A stretch of 64,000 bases of DNA, taken from assembly GCF_004341625.1 (NCBI RefSeq), contig NZ_SLZG01000003.1, positions 247,045 to 311,044 of the forward strand, read 5' to 3'. Of the stretch, positions 1 to 8,938 are shown in pieces. Every line of letters starts with the position of its first letter. Within the stretch, counting starts at the first letter, position 1. The DNA comes from Rhizobium sp. BK376 (GTDB taxonomy: Bacteria > Pseudomonadota > Alphaproteobacteria > Rhizobiales > Rhizobiaceae). Under the pieces are notes generated by a model that saw only the letters and a program-made list of their open reading frames with translations, was not told where the DNA came from and did not search any database. Position numbers and translations under genes: made by a program.

Positions 1-2730
1 CGCGCCGATCTGCTCGCCGTTCTGAAAAAGGCGAGTGCCGAGGGTCGCGAGAAGGCAAGGGAATTACTGGCCGAGGACGGTAGCGGGCTCAATTGCGCCT
101 ACCGTATTTCCTGGCTGCAGGACCAGATCATCACGCTGCTCTACGATTTCTCGACGACCCATGTATATCCCAGGCAGAGGGATCGCTTTGCCGTTGCCGC
201 GACCGGAGGCTACGGCCGCGATACGCTGGCGCCCGGTTCGGACATCGATCTGCTCTTCCTCTTCATGCCGAAGCCGGACGAGGAGGTCCACAAGGCGGTC
301 GAGTTCGTCCTCTACATGCTCTGGGACATGGGTTTCAAGGTCGGCCATGCCACCCGCACGGTCGAGGAAAGCATCCGTCTCTCCAAGTCGGACATGACGA
401 TCCGCACCGCGATCCTGGAGACTCGCTACATCTGCGGCTACGAGCCGCTGGTGCGCGAAATGGAGGCGCGCTTCGACAAGGAGATCGTCACCGGCACCGG
501 GCCTGAATTCATTGCCGCCAAGCTTGCCGAACGCGACGAACGCCACCGCAAGGCCGGCGACACGCGCTACGTCGTCGAACCGAACGTCAAGGAAAGCAAA
601 GGCGGCCTGCGCGACCTGCACACGCTCTTCTGGATCTCCAAATATTACTACCACGTTCGCGACCCCGCCGATCTGGTGAAGGTGGGCGTGCTGTCGAAAC
701 AGGAATACCGCCTGTTCCAGAAGGCCGAGGATTTCCTCTGGGCCGTGCGCTGCCATATGCATTTCCTGACCAACAAGGCGGAAGAGCGCCTTTCCTTCGA
801 TATCCAGCCGGAGATCGCAAAAGCTCTCGGCTACCACGCTCGTCCCGGCCTTTCGGCCGTCGAGCGCTTCATGAAACACTATTTCCTGGTAGCCAAGGAT
901 GTCGGTGACCTGACACGCATTCTCTGTGCAGCCCTTGAGGACCAGCAGGCCAAGGCGACGCCGGGCCTGACCGGCGTGCTCAACCGCTTCACCCATCGTT
1001 CGCGCAAGATTCCCGGTACGCTGGAATTCGTAGAAGATCGCGGCCGCATCGCGCTCGCCAATCCTGATGTCTTCAAGCGCGATCCGGTCAGCCTCATTCG
1101 CCTGTTCCATGTCGCCGATATCAATGGGCTAGAGTTCCACCCGGACGCGCTGAAGCGGGTGACGCGCTCGCTGTCGCTGATCGACAACGATGTGCGCGAG
1201 AGCGAGGAGGCAAACCGTCTCTTCATCTCGATCCTGACCTCCAAGCGCGATCCCGCGCTCATCCTTCGCCGGATGAACGAAGCCGGCGTGCTTGGCCGCT
1301 TCATTCCCGAATTCGGCAAGATCGTCTCGATGATGCAATTCAACATGTATCATCACTATACGGTCGACGAACATCTCATTCGCTCCGTCGACGTGCTTGC
1401 CGAGATCGACAAGGGCAAGGCCGACGACATCCATCCGCTGGTCAACAAGCTGATGCCCGCCGTCGAAGACCGGGAGGCGCTGTACGTCGCTGTCCTGCTG
1501 CACGACATCGCCAAGGGACGCCAGGAGGATCACTCGGAGGCCGGCGCTAAGGTGGCGCGCAAGCTCTGCCCGCGCTTCGGCCTGTCGCCGAAGCAGACCG
1601 AGCTGGTGGTCTGGCTGGTCGAAGAACACCTGATCATGTCGATGACGGCGCAGACCCGTGATCTGACAGATCGTAAGACCGTCACCGATTTCGCCGATCG
1701 CGTTCAATCTCTCGATCGGCTGAAGCTGCTTCTGATCCTCACCGTCTGCGATATCCGCGCGGTCGGTCCCGGCGTTTGGAACGGCTGGAAGGGCCAGCTT
1801 CTGCGCACTCTTTATTATGAGACCGAACTGCTGCTTGCCGGCGGCTTCTCTGAGGTCTCGCGCAAGGAGCGGGCGGCCTTTGCTGCCGAAGCGCTCTACA
1901 ATGCGCTTTCCGACTGGAGCCAGAAGGATCGCAAGACCTATACGAAGCTGCACTACCAGCCCTATCTGCTCTCGGTACCGCTCGAAGACCAGATCCGGCA
2001 TACGACCTTCATCCGCCAGGCCGACAAGGCCGGACAGACGCTTGCGACAATGGTGCGCACCGACAGTTTCCACGCTATCACCGAGATCACGGTCCTGTCG
2101 CCGGACCATCCGCGCCTGCTGACCGTCATTGCCGGCGCCTGTGCCGCGGCCGGCGCCAATATTGCCGACGCACAGATCTTCACCACCTCCGACGGCCGGG
2201 CGCTCGACACGATCCATGTCAATCGTGAATTCCCCAACGATGAGGACGAGCTACGCCGCGCAGCCACCATCGGCAAGATGATCGAGGACGTGCTTTCCGG
2301 GCGCAAGCGCCTGCCCGAAGTCATCGCGAACCGCACGAAGAACCGCCGCAAGAACAAGGCGTTCACCATTCCGCCGTCGGTCGTCATCTCAAACACGCTG
2401 TCGAACAAGTTCACGGTCATCGAGGTCGAATGCCTTGACCGCACGGGTCTTCTTTCCGAGATCACGGCCGTGCTGTCCGACCTGTCGCTCGACATCCAGT
2501 CGGCGCGTATCACCACGTTTGGCGAGAAGGTCATCGACACATTCTATGTGACCGATCTCGTCGGGCAGAAGATTTCCAACGACAACAAGCGGGCCAACAT
2601 CACCGCGCGGCTGAAGGCGGTGATGGCAGGCGAGGAGGATGAGATGCGCGAGCGCATGCCGTCGGGCATCATCGCCCCTCCCGCCACGCGCTCGCTGAAC
2701 GCTGAAAAGAAAGCCGATTCCGCCGCATGA
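1..2730 (+). CDS. glnD: Bifunctional uridylyltransferase/uridylyl-removing enzyme GlnD (5' truncated by window)
   Basis: GlnD is the nitrogen sensor that adds UMP to PII proteins (GlnB/GlnK) when glutamine is low and removes it when glutamine is high. The reading frame is open from base 1, so the start lies outside the window; 909 residues are visible, and by family length perhaps 40-60 are missing. In order I see the nucleotidyltransferase motif [20 protein letters not shown] near residue 75, a GlnD-type linker, an HD domain with LLHDIAKG near residue 500, and two C-terminal ACT repeats ([20 protein letters not shown] and [18 protein letters not shown]). The stop overlaps the murJ start by four bases (ATGA), which suggests translational coupling. 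Confidence 0.97.
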   Translation, partial: RADLLAVLKKASAEGREKARELLAEDGSGLNCAYRISWLQDQIITLLYDFSTTHVYPRQRDRFAVAATGGYGRDTLAPGSDIDLLFLFMPKPDEEVHKAVEFVLYMLWDMGFKVGHATRTVEESIRLSKSDMTIRTAILETRYICGYEPLVREMEARFDKEIVTGTGPEFIAAKLAERDERHRKAGDTRYVVEPNVKESKGGLRDLHTLFWISKYYYHVRDPADLVKVGVLSKQEYRLFQKAEDFLWAVRCHMHFLTNKAEERLSFDIQPEIAKALGYHARPGLSAVERFMKHYFLVAKDVGDLTRILCAALEDQQAKATPGLTGVLNRFTHRSRKIPGTLEFVEDRGRIALANPDVFKRDPVSLIRLFHVADINGLEFHPDALKRVTRSLSLIDNDVRESEEANRLFISILTSKRDPALILRRMNEAGVLGRFIPEFGKIVSMMQFNMYHHYTVDEHLIRSVDVLAEIDKGKADDIHPLVNKLMPAVEDREALYVAVLLHDIAKGRQEDHSEAGAKVARKLCPRFGLSPKQTELVVWLVEEHLIMSMTAQTRDLTDRKTVTDFADRVQSLDRLKLLLILTVCDIRAVGPGVWNGWKGQLLRTLYYETELLLAGGFSEVSRKERAAFAAEALYNALSDWSQKDRKTYTKLHYQPYLLSVPLEDQIRHTTFIRQADKAGQTLATMVRTDSFHAITEITVLSPDHPRLLTVIAGACAAAGANIADAQIFTTSDGRALDTIHVNREFPNDEDELRRAATIGKMIEDVLSGRKRLPEVIANRTKNRRKNKAFTIPPSVVISNTLSNKFTVIEVECLDRTGLLSEITAVLSDLSLDIQSARITTFGEKVIDTFYVTDLVGQKISNDNKRANITARLKAVMAGEEDEMRERMPSGIIAPPATRSLNAEKKADSAA

Positions 2731-4328
2731 GTCTCGTCAAGAAATTCGTAACCGTCGGCGGAGCGACGCTCGGAAGCCGTGTCTTCGGGTTCGCCCGCGA
2801 AACGCTGATGGCAGCTGCCCTCGGCACCGGCCCGATGGCCGACGTCTTTTACGCTGCCTTCCGTTTTCCGAACCTCTTCCGCAGGCTCTTTGCCGAAGGC
2901 GCCTTCAACGCCGCCTTCGTGCCGCTCTTCGCCAAGGAGATCGAGGCCCACGGCATCGACGGCGCCAAGCGCTTCTCGGAGGAAGTCTTCGGGGTCCTGT
3001 TCTCAGTGCTGTTCCTGATCACCGTCGTCATGGAACTCGCAATGCCGCTGATCGTGCGCTGGATCATCGCGCCGGGCTTTGCCGACGATGCCGACAAGTT
3101 CGACCTGACCGTTCGGCTTGCAGCCGTCATGTTCCCCTATCTGATGTCGATGTCGTTGACGGCGATGATGAGCGGGATGCTGAATTCGCTGCATCACTTC
3201 TTCGCCGCCGCCGTCGCGCCGATCTTCCTGAACCTCGTGATGATCAGCGCGCTGTTCTACGCGATCTACTTTGGTGCCGACCCCCTGGCCACCGCCTGGT
3301 ATCTGTCCTGGTCGGTGCTCGTCGCAGGCGTGCTCCAACTGCTGGTGGTCTATATCGGCGTGCGCCATGCCGGCATCAACATCGGTCTGCGCTTTCCGCG
3401 CTTCACGCCGAACGTCAAACGGTTGCTTCTCCTAGCCGTGCCCGCCGCCATCACCGGCGGCGTGACGCAGATCAACCTCGTGATCGGCCAGGCCATCGCC
3501 TCGGGCAAGGAGGGCGCGATCGCCGCCCTGCAATATGCCGACCGCATCTATCAGCTGCCGCTCGGCGTCGTCGGCGTCGCCGTTGGCATCGTGCTCTTGC
3601 CGGAGCTTGCCCGCGCATTGAAATCCGGCCACGTGAAAGAGGCCGCCAATCTACAGAACCGTTCGATCGAATTCGTGCTGTTTCTGACCCTTCCCGCCGC
3701 CGTCGCCATCTGGCTGCTGTCGGACGATATCATCCGCGTGCTTTACGAGCGCGGCGCCTTCACCCAGAACAACACCACTCTCGTCGGTTCCATTCTCGCC
3801 ATCTTCGGCCTGGGCCTGCCGGGCTTTGTTCTGATCAAGGCGCTGCAGCCGGGCTTTTATGCACGCGAGGACACGAAGTCGCCGATGCGCTTCACCGCGG
3901 TCGCGGTCTTCGTCAATTCTGCGCTGTCGATCCTTCTCTTCCCGATCCTTCACGAGCGAGGCATCGCTCTGGCAGAGGCCGTTGCGGGATGGCTGAACGC
4001 GGTGCAGCTCTTCGTGACGCTCTATCGCCGTGGTCATCTCACCTGGGAGTGGGCGCTGGCGCGCCGCACCGTGCTGCTGCTTGTCGCGTCAGGCGTCATG
4101 GGCGGCGTCATCGTCTATCTGCTTCATCGCTGGGAGCCGCTTCTTTCTTCCGGCTCGACGCTGCTGACCAAGACCGGCACCTTGGCCTTACTGATACTTG
4201 TTGCAATGGTCGTGTATTTCGTCGTCGCCTTCGTGATCGGTGGAGTGGATTTGGCGATGGTCCGTCGCAACTTGAACCGCAAGCGCCCTGCCGAGTCATC
4301 CGCCGAAGCGATCAACGGCGAACCCTGA
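2727..4328 (+). CDS. murJ: Lipid II flippase MurJ (MviN)
   Basis: MurJ moves lipid-linked peptidoglycan precursor across the inner membrane. The 533-residue product has the usual length, begins with the family signature [18 protein letters not shown], and is built of about 14 hydrophobic segments with conserved stretches such as [15 protein letters not shown] and [17 protein letters not shown]. The start codon overlaps the glnD stop. A short hydrophilic tail ([19 protein letters not shown]) ends the protein. The last 205 bases are also covered on the other strand by the 3' part of an M15-peptidase gene, an unusually long antisense overlap for a core gene. Confidence 0.97.
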   Translation: MSLVKKFVTVGGATLGSRVFGFARETLMAAALGTGPMADVFYAAFRFPNLFRRLFAEGAFNAAFVPLFAKEIEAHGIDGAKRFSEEVFGVLFSVLFLITVVMELAMPLIVRWIIAPGFADDADKFDLTVRLAAVMFPYLMSMSLTAMMSGMLNSLHHFFAAAVAPIFLNLVMISALFYAIYFGADPLATAWYLSWSVLVAGVLQLLVVYIGVRHAGINIGLRFPRFTPNVKRLLLLAVPAAITGGVTQINLVIGQAIASGKEGAIAALQYADRIYQLPLGVVGVAVGIVLLPELARALKSGHVKEAANLQNRSIEFVLFLTLPAAVAIWLLSDDIIRVLYERGAFTQNNTTLVGSILAIFGLGLPGFVLIKALQPGFYAREDTKSPMRFTAVAVFVNSALSILLFPILHERGIALAEAVAGWLNAVQLFVTLYRRGHLTWEWALARRTVLLLVASGVMGGVIVYLLHRWEPLLSSGSTLLTKTGTLALLILVAMVVYFVVAFVIGGVDLAMVRRNLNRKRPAESSAEAINGEP

Positions 4329-4816
4329 CGGAAGTAGTGGCGGCCGCGCGAGCAGTAATTCCAGAACCGCTTCGGCCCGATATCGACATGCACAATGCCG
4401 TTGCAATACGTGCCGATGCCGCCGATCTCAGGCGCACTGGCCGCGGCTGCGATCACTGCGCGATAGGATGCGCCGGGCACGCGGATGTCGGCCGCCATGC
4501 AGCGCCGATGCAGAGAGCCTGTTCGGCTCGCATGTGCCCTGAGGCCTGAGGTGACGACGGGCTCGTGATGAGTTTCGGCGGCAATATGAGCGAGGACATT
4601 GCGCAATTTTTCCGGAAAGCAGCCAGCCTGGACGCTCACCGTCTGCAACATGTAGGACCGGCCGACCTCTTGATGAGAGTCGCTGGCTTCCCGATGCGTT
4701 TCGCTTGTCTCTTGCCGATTGCCCATGGCGTAACGACGGACGGGTTCTGTATTGCCTGTCGCTGCGGAAAATAGAACGACCAGAATCACGAACGCGATCG
4801 AATAGGCTCGTTGCAT
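4124..4816 (-). CDS. Exported M15-type (YcbK/DUF882-like) peptidase-fold protein
   Basis: The 230-residue product starts with a signal-type segment (IAFVILVVLFSAATGN). Its core has the features of the YcbK/DUF882 branch of peptidase M15: VTSGLRA, the zinc motif SLHRRCMAADIRV (His plus Asp) and a second histidine in HVDIGPKRFWNY. Such proteins act on peptidoglycan peptides or are catalytically weak relatives; the substrate here is unknown. The start is supported by a GGAGG seven bases upstream. The domain ends near residue 165, and the remaining basic tail is encoded antisense to the last 205 bases of murJ, so that tail may be non-conserved read-through. An AT-rich segment lies directly upstream. 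Confidence 0.75.
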   Translation of the reverse strand: MQRAYSIAFVILVVLFSAATGNTEPVRRYAMGNRQETSETHREASDSHQEVGRSYMLQTVSVQAGCFPEKLRNVLAHIAAETHHEPVVTSGLRAHASRTGSLHRRCMAADIRVPGASYRAVIAAAASAPEIGGIGTYCNGIVHVDIGPKRFWNYCSRGRHYFRQGSPLIASADDSAGRLRFKLRRTIAKSTPPITKATTKYTTIATSISKAKVPVLVSSVEPEERSGSQR

Positions 4817-4865
4817 TGACCTACCTCCGAGGCGAGCGTCCCGCCCGATGACCTCGAAGGAAATG

Positions 4866-4995
4866 GTTTTCCGGCTAAAAAATCTATACGTAAAAATATA
4901 CTAAAATAGTAGTAAAATTACTCGCTAATTATCATTAAAAAACGATTAAAATCAAAAAGTGAGAAATATTCACATAAATTATTGATGTGTATTGA
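4866..4995. promoter_or_regulatory. AT-rich upstream block of the M15-peptidase gene
   Basis: About 130 bases dominated by A/T runs and TA steps (for example AAAATATACTAAAATAGTAG) stand out against a genome of roughly 60% GC. The block is immediately upstream of the minus-strand gene starting at 4816. By composition it could be a promoter/enhancer or a binding zone for MucR/Ros-type or nucleoid proteins, which prefer AT-rich DNA in rhizobia. That role is inference. Confidence 0.4.
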
Positions 4996-5274
4996 TAGCT
5001 TTACTGGCCTGCTTGAGATGAAGAGCGCGGCGCGGGTGACGGTGAACTTTCAGAGACTTGCGACATTTATTTTGCCCTCGCGTCCCCTCTCCATCTCAGG
5101 CGCATACACTTGCTAAATCTCGTCCTCGGATACGCTGCCAGGCGTGGCAGTGAGGCGGGATCGGCGCGGGTCGTGAGGGGAAGACGCAAAGCCTCATGCT
5201 CGGGGTCCGCAGAAAATGGTCTCCCTCCGGAGACGGCGAAGAGGTGACTCTTCGGGTTTCGCTTCGGGCGTGGC

Positions 5275-5317
5275 GAGCATGTCCCGCCCGGCTCGCCGGG
5301 CGAAAGGGAACATGCTC
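5275..5317. repeat. Strong palindrome (hairpin-forming)
   Basis: GAGCATGT at 5275-5282 is exactly complementary to ACATGCTC at 5310-5317, and inside it CGCCCGG pairs with CCGGGCG (5285-5302). The whole element can fold into one long stem. It resembles a mobile palindromic unit more than a terminator, as no T run follows. Confidence 0.6.
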
Positions 5318-5330
5318 CACCTTTGAATCA

Positions 5331-5369
5331 AAGCCGGCTTATCCGCGATCTTCGATCGCGGGCGGCTTT
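5331..5369. repeat. Nested palindrome
   Basis: CCGCGATC (5343-5350), TTC, then GATCGCGG (5354-5361) forms a perfect 8-bp stem with a 3-base loop. AAAGCCG on the left and CGGCTTT on the right add an outer stem. The element lies 13 bases after the 5275-5317 palindrome, so the two may be parts of one repeat. Confidence 0.55.
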
Positions 5370-5456
5370 GTGCGGCACACATGGTTTCCGTCCGAATTGG
5401 CACTCGGGTTCAACGGAAGTCGCAGAGGGATCGGAGTTGCGGGCATAAACCGCCGA

Positions 5457-5517
5457 ACGGGGCGCTGAAAGGTGTCACTTATTTTACTTCACTACGAGGC
5501 AGCTTTCAGCGCCCCGT
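5457..5517. repeat. 14-bp perfect inverted repeat with 33-base spacer
   Basis: ACGGGGCGCTGAAA (5457-5470) is the exact reverse complement of TTTCAGCGCCCCGT (5504-5517), with further imperfect pairing beyond. The AT-rich spacer (5471-5503) contrasts with the GC-rich arms. A miniature terminal-inverted-repeat element is possible, but I see no clear flanking target-site duplication. Confidence 0.55.
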
Positions 5518-5579
5518 CCGAACTTTGAAAAATCGAGATTGCCAAGGGCGGATTCCGTCCTGTGGTATGGTCGGGGGCT

Positions 5580-5716
5580 GCCCCTCACCCTAACCCTCTC
5601 CCCGCAAGCGCGGCGAGGGGACGTGCCCCGCGAGGGGTTGGAGAAGGACGGAGAGGCTGCCGCGAGTCCCTTCGCCCCGCAAGCGGGGAGAAGGTGCCGG
5701 CAGGCGGATGAGGGGC
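5580..5716. repeat. Rhizobium intergenic mosaic element (RIME-like), copy 1
   Basis: The element begins GCCCCTCACCCTAACCCTCT and ends with TGAGGGGC, giving terminal inverted repeats (5580-5587 and 5709-5716). Internal blocks such as CCCGCAAGCGGGGAG also self-pair. This layout matches the RIME family described in Rhizobium and Agrobacterium. A related sequence occurs at the end of the 7400-7592 repeat in the opposite orientation. Confidence 0.75.
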
Positions 5717-5799
5717 TACCGGGCCGAGCCAAGCGAAAAATGCTCTCTTGACCCTTTTCCGCAATCCCCTGACAAACACCCTCAGCTATGGAGCCTACC

Positions 5800-6195
5800 A
5801 TGACCCACTCACTTTTTCTCGTGACGCTCGTCGTCGACGATTATGACCGCGCCAAGGATTTCTATTGCGGCGCGCTCGGCTTCGATTGCCTCCAGGATCA
5901 GCCATTGCCGGAGGAGAACAAGCGCTGGGTGGTGATCGCGCCGAAGGGCGGGCATGGAGCTTCTCTGCTGCTGGCGCAGGCAGCGGATGAAAAGCAGAAA
6001 GCGGCGATCGGCAACCAGACGGGCGGCCGTGTCGGTTTCTTCCTGAAAACCGATGATTTCGCCCGCGATCATGCTGCGATGGTCGCTAGGGGCGTTCGCT
6101 TTCTCGAAGAGCCTCGCCATGAGGCCTACGGCACTGTCGCTGTCTTTGCCGATCCCTACGGCAACACCTGGGATTTGATTGAGCATTCTTCTTGA
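5800..6195 (+). CDS. VOC-superfamily (glyoxalase/bleomycin-resistance fold) protein
   Basis: The 131-residue product has the paired beta-alpha-beta-beta-beta layout of the vicinal-oxygen-chelate fold: VTLVVDDYDRAKDFYCGALGF at the N-terminus and AVFADPYGNTWDLIEHS at the C-terminus, where a metal-ligand Glu is usual. The reaction cannot be named from sequence; relatives include glyoxalases, dioxygenases and resistance proteins. I chose the ATG at 5800 because GGAG lies six bases ahead; an in-frame ATG at 5788 has no ribosome site. The gene follows a mosaic repeat and precedes trpS on the same strand. Confidence 0.85.
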   Translation: MTHSLFLVTLVVDDYDRAKDFYCGALGFDCLQDQPLPEENKRWVVIAPKGGHGASLLLAQAADEKQKAAIGNQTGGRVGFFLKTDDFARDHAAMVARGVRFLEEPRHEAYGTVAVFADPYGNTWDLIEHSS

Positions 6196-6306
6196 GGAGC
6201 GGCACTTCGCCTCTTGATCGCGACCGTGGCGCCATGCATAAGCCGCGACGTTAGCTACATGGGCGCGAGACGCCCTGGGGCCCTCCACCAGCCTATTGAG
6301 GACGAC

Positions 6307-7374
6307 ATGACATCAGAATTCAAGCCGCTCGTATTCTCGGGCGTTCAGCCGACCGGCAATCTCCATCTCGGCAACTATCTCGGCGCGATCCGCAAGTTCG
6401 TGGCGCTGCAGGAAAACAACGACTGCATCTATTGCGTCGTCGACCTGCATGCGCTGACGGCGCAGCTCGTGCATGAGGACATGCCCGGCCAGATCCGCTC
6501 GATCACCGCTGCCTTTCTTGCCGCCGGCATCGACCCTAAAAAGCATATCGTCTTCAATCAGTCGGCCGTGCCGCAGCACGCCGAACTTGCCTGGATCTTC
6601 AATTGCGTCGCCCGCCTCGGCTGGATGAACCGCATGACGCAGTTCAAGGACAAGGCCGGCAAGGATCGCGAGCAGGCTTCGCTGGGTCTCTACGCCTATC
6701 CGAGCCTGATGGCTGCCGACATCCTCGTCTACCGCGCGACCCATGTGCCCGTCGGCGACGACCAGAAGCAGCATCTGGAGCTTGCCCGCGACATCGCCAT
6801 GAAATTCAATCTGGATTACATGGAGCACATTCGTCGCACGGGTTACGGCATCGACATCACTGTCGGTGACGAGCCGGTGCATGCCTATTTCCCGATGGTC
6901 GAGCCGCTGATCGATGGCCCGGCGCCCCGCGTGATGAGCCTGCGCGACGGCACCAAGAAGATGTCTAAGTCGGACGCATCCGATCTGTCGCGCATCAACC
7001 TGATGGACGACGAGGAAGCGATCTCCAGGAAGATCCGCAAGGCCAAGACCGATCCGGAAGGCTTGCCGAGCGAAATCGCCGGCCTTGCCAACCGCCCGGA
7101 AGCCGACAATCTCGTCGGCATCTATGCGGCGCTCGCCGACCGGTCCAAGGCTGACGTGCTCGCCGAATTTGGCGGCCAGCAGTTCTCGGTCTTCAAGCCG
7201 GCCCTGGTCGATCTTGCCGTTCACACGCTCGCGCCGATCAATGCCGAAATGCGCCGCCTGATGGCCGATCCCGGCCATATCGACAGCGTCCTTCGCGATG
7301 GCAGCGAGCGCGCTCGGGCGCGTGCCGAAGTCACGATGACGCAGGTGCGGGATATTATCGGCTTTATCCACTGA
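6307..7374 (+). CDS. trpS: Tryptophanyl-tRNA synthetase
   Basis: This class Ic aminoacyl-tRNA synthetase charges tRNA-Trp. The 355-residue protein carries the HIGH-type signature [13 protein letters not shown] near residue 14 and the KMSKS loop ([10 protein letters not shown]) near residue 220, with the Rossmann-fold stretch [23 protein letters not shown] between them. Length fits bacterial TrpS. The ATG at 6307 has GAGGA a few bases upstream; open frame continues upstream to 6214 but shows no family similarity. A mosaic repeat follows the stop. Confidence 0.97.
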   Translation: MTSEFKPLVFSGVQPTGNLHLGNYLGAIRKFVALQENNDCIYCVVDLHALTAQLVHEDMPGQIRSITAAFLAAGIDPKKHIVFNQSAVPQHAELAWIFNCVARLGWMNRMTQFKDKAGKDREQASLGLYAYPSLMAADILVYRATHVPVGDDQKQHLELARDIAMKFNLDYMEHIRRTGYGIDITVGDEPVHAYFPMVEPLIDGPAPRVMSLRDGTKKMSKSDASDLSRINLMDDEEAISRKIRKAKTDPEGLPSEIAGLANRPEADNLVGIYAALADRSKADVLAEFGGQQFSVFKPALVDLAVHTLAPINAEMRRLMADPGHIDSVLRDGSERARARAEVTMTQVRDIIGFIH

Positions 7375-7399
7375 GGTGACTGCGATGAGGGAGATCTAA

Positions 7400-7592
7400 A
7401 CCCCTCCCCAACCCCTCCCCACAAGGGGGAGGGGCTAACCTGCCGCTCTGTCGAAGCCTCGATTGAGGCAAAGCAGTTGCTGCGAGTCTTCTCCCCCCCC
7501 TTGTGGGGGAGATGCCCGGCAGGGTAGAGAGGGCCTTTTCCAAATGTTGCACTTCCCCCTCTCCCCTCGGGGAGAGGGTAGGGTGAGGGGGC
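7400..7592. repeat. Rhizobium intergenic mosaic element (RIME-like), copy 2, composite
   Basis: The stretch between trpS and the usp gene contains three hairpin blocks: CCCCTCCCC/GGGGGAGGGG near 7412-7434, TCTCCCCC/GGGGGAGA near 7488-7512, and CCCTCTCCCC/GGGGAGAGGG near 7556-7577. Its right end, read on the minus strand (GCCCCCTCACCCTACCCTCT), closely matches the left end of the repeat at 5580. Mosaic repeats of this kind are frequent in Rhizobium intergenic DNA. No gene is seen in this gap. Confidence 0.7.
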
Positions 7593-7659
7593 CTGCCCCA
7601 AGGCGCCACCGAAATCGGGGGCTTGCAAAACCTCAAAATCAGGTGTCAGAGTCGCGCCC

Positions 7660-8151
7660 ATGGTATCAACGCGACTCTCCAGGCTCGAAGGTCATCGCCG
7701 GAAATTCATGGCGGTGATCGACGGAACGCCCGAATGCCAGCGTGCTGTCCGCTATGCCGGCCGGCGGGCCAAAAATTCCAATGGCGGGCTCGTTCTGCTC
7801 TATGTGATCCCCGAGGGCGATTTCCAGCAATGGCTGGGCGTCGAGGAGATCATGCGGGCCGAGGCTCGCGAAGAGGCCGAGGCCGTGGTTGCCAAATCGG
7901 CCCAGCAGGTGCGCGAGACCATCGGCATCGATCCCGAGGTCGTCATCCGCGAAGGTGCTGTCACCGAGCAGATCAACGCCGCGATTGAAGAAGACCGGGA
8001 CATTGCGATCCTTGTCCTCGCTGCCGGTTCCGCCAAGGAGGGACCCGGGCCGCTGGTCTCCTCGGTGGCCGGACGTGGTGCCGCCTTCCCGATCCCCGTG
8101 ACGATCCTGCCGGACACGCTGACGGATGAGGAAATCGACGCGGTCGGTTGA
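7660..8151 (+). CDS. Universal stress protein (UspA family)
   Basis: The 163-residue product has one Usp domain: it opens with a hydrophobic strand containing the family Asp (KFMAVIDGTPECQRAVRYAGRR), continues with GGLVLLYVIPEGDF and VVIREGAVTEQINAAI, and ends with ILVLAAGSAKEGPGPLVSSVAG. The usual ATP-binding signature G-2x-G-9x-G(S/T) is only partly kept, so nucleotide binding is uncertain. Usp proteins support survival under starvation or stress. The ATG at 7660 gives a 16-residue leader before the domain; the gene sits alone between a mosaic repeat and the Nfu gene. Confidence 0.85.
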   Translation: MVSTRLSRLEGHRRKFMAVIDGTPECQRAVRYAGRRAKNSNGGLVLLYVIPEGDFQQWLGVEEIMRAEAREEAEAVVAKSAQQVRETIGIDPEVVIREGAVTEQINAAIEEDRDIAILVLAAGSAKEGPGPLVSSVAGRGAAFPIPVTILPDTLTDEEIDAVG

Positions 8152-8183
8152 TTGCATTCCCTGCATTTCTTGAGTGTAAGGCT

Positions 8184-8212
8184 CTTGAATGCGGGTCTGA
8201 ATAGGCATATCT
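8184..8212 (+). promoter_or_regulatory. Candidate promoter for the Nfu gene
   Basis: CTTGAA (8184-8189) and ATATCT (8207-8212) are separated by 17 bases, close to the rhizobial housekeeping pattern CTTGAC-N17-CTATAT. The position, 59 bases ahead of the Nfu start, is suitable. The CTTGAA box would also suit a heat-shock sigma factor, but the spacing fits RpoD better. Confidence 0.4.
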
Positions 8213-8270
8213 CTTTTGAAGAATTCTAAAGATCGGGCAGGGTGGACGCGCCCGCCGCACGGAGACGACG

Positions 8271-8837
8271 ATGTTCATACAGACCGAAGCCACCCCGAAT
8301 CCGGCCACCCTTAAGTTCCTCCCCGGCAAAGTGGTGATGGAATCGGGCACGGCCGAGTTCCGCAACGCTGCGGATGCCGACGTTTCGCCGCTTGCTGCCC
8401 GTCTGTTCGAGATTCCGGGCGTGACCGGCGTCTATTTCGGCTATGATTTCATCACCGTCTCCAAGGAAGAGCAGGAATGGCAGCACCTGAAGCCGGCCAT
8501 CCTCGGCTCGATCATGGAGCATTTCATGTCCGGCAAGCCCGTCATGGGCGCTTCGTCTTCGCGCGAAGAGGAACTCGATGCCGGCGGCGAATTCTTCGAT
8601 GAGGGCGATGAAACCATCGTCCTGACCATCAAGGAATTGCTCGACACCCGCGTTCGTCCGGCGGTGGCCCAGGATGGCGGTGACATCACTTTCCGCGGCT
8701 TCCGCGATGGCAAGGTCTATCTGAACATGAAGGGGTCCTGCGCCGGTTGCCCGTCGTCGACGGCGACGTTGAAGCACGGCGTGCAAAACCTGCTGCGCCA
8801 TTTCGTGCCTGAAGTTCAGGAAGTCGAAGCCGTTTAA
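8271..8837 (+). CDS. NifU-like iron-sulfur cluster carrier (Nfu type)
   Basis: The 188-residue protein combines an N-terminal Nfu domain (MFIQTEATPNPATLKFLPGK through about residue 88) with a C-terminal NifU domain (LLDTRVRPAVAQDGGDITFR). The CAGC pair of cysteines (GSCAGCPSS) that holds a transient Fe-S cluster lies near residue 158. Proteins of this build receive clusters from the assembly scaffold and pass them to target enzymes such as aconitase or radical-SAM proteins; MiaB downstream is one plausible client. No other isc/suf genes are present. A candidate promoter lies at 8184-8212. Confidence 0.93.
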   Translation: MFIQTEATPNPATLKFLPGKVVMESGTAEFRNAADADVSPLAARLFEIPGVTGVYFGYDFITVSKEEQEWQHLKPAILGSIMEHFMSGKPVMGASSSREEELDAGGEFFDEGDETIVLTIKELLDTRVRPAVAQDGGDITFRGFRDGKVYLNMKGSCAGCPSSTATLKHGVQNLLRHFVPEVQEVEAV

Positions 8838-8838
8838 G

Positions 8839-8890
8839 GCAATTCCGGAAAAGCGCGAAACGGCTTCCCATCCGAATCGCGTGAAAATTC
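8839..8890. repeat. Dispersed palindromic repeat, copy A (degenerate)
   Basis: Starting two bases after the Nfu stop, GCAATTCCGGAAAAGCGCGA and what follows closely resembles 62831-62883 (GCAATTCCAGCAAAAGTGTC and following), with shared blocks GCAATTCC, AAACGG and the final AAAA-CTC/TTC. The right terminal repeat is decayed in this copy. It may act as a 3' structure for the Nfu transcript. Confidence 0.6.
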
Positions 8891-8938
8891 GGAATTGTAT
8901 GAAAACCAACTGAAGCCGGCCTTTCGGATATTTCTTAA

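Larger units (their letters stand above)
4817..5799. other. Long intergenic region: AT-rich block followed by palindromes and a mosaic repeat
   Basis: I see no convincing gene here. Bases about 4866-4995 are strikingly AT-rich for this genome and form the 5' region of the minus-strand peptidase gene. The rest is GC-rich and packed with self-complementary elements, listed separately. Short open frames at 5096-5468 translate to Arg/Pro/Ser-rich strings without a ribosome site and are by-products of the repeats. Confidence 0.7.

Noticed and set aside
64..1110. Long minus-strand open frame opposite glnD
   Set aside because: It mirrors the GC-rich codon pattern of glnD, has no ribosome site and no family similarity.
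5096..5468. Overlapping short open frames on both strands
   Set aside because: Their sequence is produced by the palindromes, with Arg/Pro/Ser bias and no start signals. Frames like these are often wrongly annotated in Rhizobium repeats.
7463..7717. Plus-strand open frame of 84 codons in the trpS-usp gap
   Set aside because: It runs through a RIME-like repeat and has no protein-like composition.
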